A stretch of DNA of 10,253 nt, taken from contig DAMCZI010000078.1 in assembly GCA_032095175.1 (NCBI GenBank), forward strand, positions 1 through 10,253, read 5' to 3'. Below are positions 7,386 through 10,253 of this stretch, piece by piece (positions within the stretch are counted from its first letter, which is position 1; each line of letters opens with the position of its first letter). Made by a program: the position numbers and the translations under genes. The stretch is from DAMCZI01 sp032095175. GTDB taxonomy: Bacteria; Bacillota; Clostridia; Clostridiales; Caloramatoraceae. The notes below the pieces were generated by a model that saw nothing but the letters and a program-made list of their open reading frames with translations, was not told where the DNA came from and made no database searches.

Positions 7386-7409
7386 ATTAATCCCCCTTAT
7401 CCCTTGCTT

Positions 7410-7425
7410 ATAACAAAATTGTTAT
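7410..7425. promoter_or_regulatory. Palindromic operator candidate upstream of the permease unit
   Basis: ATAACAA-aa-TTGTTAT is a perfect inverted repeat with 7-bp arms and a 2-bp centre, lying 24 bp upstream of the small ORF's start codon. Size and shape fit a dimeric repressor site such as those of MarR- or TetR-type regulators, but it is AT-rich and no regulator gene is in the window, so chance is possible. Confidence 0.35.
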
Positions 7426-7493
7426 TAAATTTTTTCATAGACATTTATAAGTAAATTCTTAAGTGTGGAGAAATTTTATACAACTTGCTGCAT

Positions 7494-7612
7494 TATATGT
7501 TTCGCATAAATGATTCTACATTACTCAACCCTAAGCATTTATGCGAAATCATATTCCTCAATTCATTAATCGCACAACACCCAATGTAAAATCTTTAGTG
7601 CGATTAATATAG
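7494..7612 (-). repeat. Two-hairpin repeat element, copy 2 (upstream of permease paralogue 1)
   Basis: This 119-bp unit is the inverted copy of 3199-3318. Read on the minus strand, hairpin 1 pairs 7608-7598 with 7575-7565 (11 bp, perfect) and hairpin 2 pairs 7548-7536 with 7512-7500 (13 bp, perfect). Loop complementarity is kept: TACATTG of loop 1 (7588-7582) faces TAATGTA of loop 2 (7523-7517), six Watson-Crick pairs plus a G-U. Differences from copy 1 cluster in the linker between the hairpins, with one 1-nt deletion in loop 1. It ends 109 nt before the start of the small ORF, much as copy 1 ends 98 nt before the glycosyltransferase. The rest of the 401-bp gap between the two permease genes holds no gene beyond the small ORF at 7326-7385. 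Confidence 0.85.
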
Positions 7613-7663
7613 CACAAATGACTACGAAATTTGATATGATTAAATGCTTGAATAATTATTAAA

Positions 7664-7672
7664 TTTATACCA
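7664..7672 (-). promoter_or_regulatory. Possible extended -10 promoter ahead of repeat copy 2
   Basis: On the minus strand TGGTATAAA (7672-7664) gives an extended -10 with a 5-of-6 hexamer; no good -35 is present. Transcription would start near 7657, about 45 nt before the repeat, mirroring the layout at copy 1. There is no clear terminator after the upstream permease gene (stop at 7731), so read-through from it is equally possible. Confidence 0.35.
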
Positions 7673-7730
7673 TAGTAGTTAACTATTTGTATATATGCCA
7701 GCACTGCTTAACATATATGCAAAATATTTT

Positions 7731-10253
7731 TTACTCAATAGCCCTTACCGCCTCTACAACATTCATTGAAGTTGCTCTCCTTAGTGGAATAAGTGTTGCT
7801 ATTATTGTTAATATAGATGTTACTATGAATACCAATGCTATTGCTCCATACTCAATAACCCATTTTATATCCGTGAATATGGTGCCATTAGTAAATTTAA
7901 ATATAATATATGTTAGTAGAGTGCCTGGTATTGCACCCAGTATTGAACCAACTATTCCATATATTAAACCCTCTTTAATTATCATCTGTTTAAGCTGGGG
8001 TTTCGTCATTCCTATAGCCCTAAGCATCCCAAACTCTTGTTTTCTTGTAATAATGTTCATACTTATTGTATTTATTATGTTTACAATAGCAAATAACAGT
8101 ACAATCGCAAATAGCCCATATAGTATCACTATCATCTGGTATTTAACTTTTTTAATATTTTCAAGATCCTCTTTAAAAGAGCTTAATTCCCCATATTTCT
8201 GACGACTTGCAATATTATTAAGCTTATCTTCTATACTTTTAACATCCGCATTTTTTTCAACATTAATGCTAACTCTTTGATATCCATCAAAATGGAATAG
8301 TTTTGACAAATTTTCTTCTTCAGTCAGAAGAATTAAAGTATCAGCATATTCCTCCAATTTAAATGGAGTCTCATCTATAATAGCTTGAACACCGAATTCA
8401 TTATTATAATTTTTATACCCAATATTATTTACATTACAATGTACTTTAATTTTGTCGCCCGGTTTAAGATTAGTTATTTTATTCTTCTCTTCTTTATCTA
8501 TAATATAAATCTCTGGTTTATTTTCACTTGCATTATTATCATCGCTATTAAATTTTTCTCTAATACTATCAATTTTCTCTCTACTGCATCCTATAACACA
8601 TACATAGACAGGATATATTCCTGATTCTGCGCGTTTTCTTATATTAGGATTAGCATCTGATTGAACCTTTTTAATACCTTTCTCCGTTATTTTATCAGGT
8701 GTAAAGTATATTAGGCCTGGCATTATTTTGTATTTATTTACTTCTTTTACTCCCTGAATGCTTTTTACCTCATTAATCTGCTCATCTGTAAAGCCGATGT
8801 TTTCTTCAACTGCATTAATACTTAATACATAATCACATTCCTTTTTGGCCTTTGCTTCCTTTATAGGATCTATGCTGTTTATAAAATAATTTACACTTAT
8901 AAATATCATTGCTCCCATTGCTATAGAAACAGCAGTTGCAATAAACCTTTTTCTATTTCTTAATATGTTCATGTATGCCATTTTGCCAGTATGCCCGAAA
9001 ATGTTCTTTATGAGTCTTTCAATCAGTTTTTCATCTCTTTCTTCTTTTTCCAATACTTCATTGCTGCTTTTCATAGCTTGAAGTGGCGATACTGATGATG
9101 CTGCATTGGCTGGTTTATAGGATGCTACAATAATAGATACAAAAGCTGAAATAGTTATAGTAGCCAAATTATAGGTAGTTGAATCAACGACTATTTTTCT
9201 GACTCCGATACCTCCTATAAGACTCATTAACAAATAAGTAATCCTTACCCCCAGCGCAATTCCAATTGGTATAAATATAATGCCTAGAAGTACCGCTTCA
9301 CCAAAAACGATAACCCTTATTTGTACCGGTGTAATTCCTATCGACCTTAAAAGTCCAAAATGTCTTATCCTTTCGGCTATTGATATATTGAATATATTAT
9401 ATATTAGAATTGCTGCAGCTAATGCAATTATTATATCTATTATAATAACCACTTTTTTCGAGTTGTTATAAAGTTCCAGCATATCTATAAAGCTATCCCT
9501 AAACATATATTGCTTTAAATAATCCCTTTCATCTATTCCTCGGTTTATTTTTTCATATCTTTCATTAAAATTCTCAATTGTATCTCTTAAAGGCAAGTCC
9601 TTCTTAATTGTAAAATACATATTATAAATCATTTGCTCAGGTTTTATAATATTTTCTGTAAATTTTTGATTTAAGAACACCTTTCCTGCTTCTGTAGTAG
9701 TAGAAGCTGAAGGATTATGAACGATTCCGCACAAAACAAACTCATAATTTTCCTTGTTTATTTCATACATATGAGTTTTTAGGTTTAAGCTTTTTACCCC
9801 AACTGTAAGCTTTATTCTATCTCCTATTTTCTTGTCTACAAATAACTTATTATATACAGTATCTTCGATTAATATATCTTCTGCATTTTTAGGATAGTTC
9901 CCTTTCACAAGCTTAAAACTCAGTAAATCAATGGCTCCTTCATCTATTCCGTTTACTGAAATAGTACTATTACCTATTACAGAGTTTCCAAGGGACGTTA
10001 TTATGCCGATTTTATCAATTCTATCATCCTGTTTTAATTTTTTGATATTGTTATTATATATGTTCATATAAAGGGCATGAAACTTCCCATCAGATTCACA
10101 TGCCCTAACACTATCATTAACAATACCTCTAGCCAGTATCTCAACAGATGTTATTAGCATAACTGCAAGCACTATGCTGATTGCCAGGGCAAAAGTCCTC
10201 TTCTTATTCTTAATCAAATTCCTGGGTATAAGTCCAAGATATGTCTTCATCAT
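7731..10253 (-). CDS. FtsX/MacB-type ABC transporter permease, paralogue 2
   Basis: This 840-aa permease has the same two-half plan as its neighbour: helix 21-43, extracellular domain about 44-265, helices near 267-292, 315-342 and 364-380; then helix 438-460, extracellular domain 461-706, and helices near 707-732, 757-784 and 802-822. The coupling-helix motifs are HFGLLRSIGIT (298-308) and EFGMLRAIGMT (740-750). Membrane helices and cytoplasmic motifs are well conserved between the paralogues, while the extracellular domains differ much more, suggesting different ligands handled by a common ATPase. The protein appears complete because its MMKTYLGL start aligns with that of paralogue 1, but the window ends at the start codon, so the ribosome site and any upstream ATPase are out of view. 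I see no terminator between its stop and repeat copy 2. Confidence 0.92.
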   Translation of the reverse strand: MMKTYLGLIPRNLIKNKKRTFALAISIVLAVMLITSVEILARGIVNDSVRACESDGKFHALYMNIYNNNIKKLKQDDRIDKIGIITSLGNSVIGNSTISVNGIDEGAIDLLSFKLVKGNYPKNAEDILIEDTVYNKLFVDKKIGDRIKLTVGVKSLNLKTHMYEINKENYEFVLCGIVHNPSASTTTEAGKVFLNQKFTENIIKPEQMIYNMYFTIKKDLPLRDTIENFNERYEKINRGIDERDYLKQYMFRDSFIDMLELYNNSKKVVIIIDIIIALAAAILIYNIFNISIAERIRHFGLLRSIGITPVQIRVIVFGEAVLLGIIFIPIGIALGVRITYLLMSLIGGIGVRKIVVDSTTYNLATITISAFVSIIVASYKPANAASSVSPLQAMKSSNEVLEKEERDEKLIERLIKNIFGHTGKMAYMNILRNRKRFIATAVSIAMGAMIFISVNYFINSIDPIKEAKAKKECDYVLSINAVEENIGFTDEQINEVKSIQGVKEVNKYKIMPGLIYFTPDKITEKGIKKVQSDANPNIRKRAESGIYPVYVCVIGCSREKIDSIREKFNSDDNNASENKPEIYIIDKEEKNKITNLKPGDKIKVHCNVNNIGYKNYNNEFGVQAIIDETPFKLEEYADTLILLTEEENLSKLFHFDGYQRVSINVEKNADVKSIEDKLNNIASRQKYGELSSFKEDLENIKKVKYQMIVILYGLFAIVLLFAIVNIINTISMNIITRKQEFGMLRAIGMTKPQLKQMIIKEGLIYGIVGSILGAIPGTLLTYIIFKFTNGTIFTDIKWVIEYGAIALVFIVTSILTIIATLIPLRRATSMNVVEAVRAIE
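10195..10253 (-). repeat. Near-identical 5' coding segment shared with the first permease
   Basis: This is the counterpart of 7271-7329, with one mismatch in 59 nt (codon 3, AAG versus AAA, synonymous). The identity may continue upstream beyond the window edge. Confidence 0.85.

Noticed and set aside
7433..7436. Second short ORF (13 codons, MKKFNNNFVISKG) starting near 7438 on the minus strand.
   Set aside because: It has no Shine-Dalgarno, its start overlaps nothing functional and it ends before the better-supported 19-codon ORF.
7687..8202. Plus-strand ORF of 171 codons opposite the end of permease 2.
   Set aside because: It is the antisense shadow of a well-supported permease gene and has no ribosome site or recognisable domain.

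Overview
The window looks like a low-GC Firmicutes chromosome, most likely Clostridium or a close relative. The sequence is strongly AT-rich, start codons are preceded by strong Shine-Dalgarno sequences (runs such as aggggg), and the protein set is typical of clostridia. No rRNA, tRNA, CRISPR array, intact transposase or prophage gene is visible.

Left part (1-2920). A complete M3-family zinc oligoendopeptidase (PepF type, + strand) has its own promoter and a textbook terminator. Converging on it is a minus-strand FTR1-type iron permease. Its promoter (TTGAAA-17-TAAAAT) is directly followed by a near-perfect Fur box, so an iron-repressed single-gene unit is the simplest reading.

Middle part (2921-4850). 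A non-coding stretch with a good promoter leads into a 120-bp two-hairpin repeat and then a GT4-family glycosyltransferase (+). A palindromic terminator that can serve both strands separates this gene from the converging permease gene.

Right part (4855-10253). Two full-length paralogous FtsX/MacB-type ABC permeases (824 and 840 aa) lie in tandem on the minus strand. The second begins exactly at the window edge. No ABC ATPase gene is present. The first permease is instead preceded by a 19-codon ORF with a strong Shine-Dalgarno, overlapping the permease start; it reads like the first and last few codons of a deleted ATPase gene. A second copy of the 120-bp two-hairpin repeat lies upstream of it, in inverted orientation to the first copy.

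The most unusual feature is this repeat pair (3199-3318 and 7494-7612, about 91% identical by eye). Both copies point the same way relative to the gene downstream, start about 40 nt after a plausible promoter and end about 100 nt before a Shine-Dalgarno/start codon. Each can form two long-stem hairpins whose loops are complementary to each other. A structured cis-regulatory leader shared by the glycosyltransferase and permease units fits this, but a small non-autonomous mobile repeat is a serious alternative. The permeases and the glycosyltransferase could work together in envelope modification or peptide/lipid export, but that link is inference from proximity and the shared element only.
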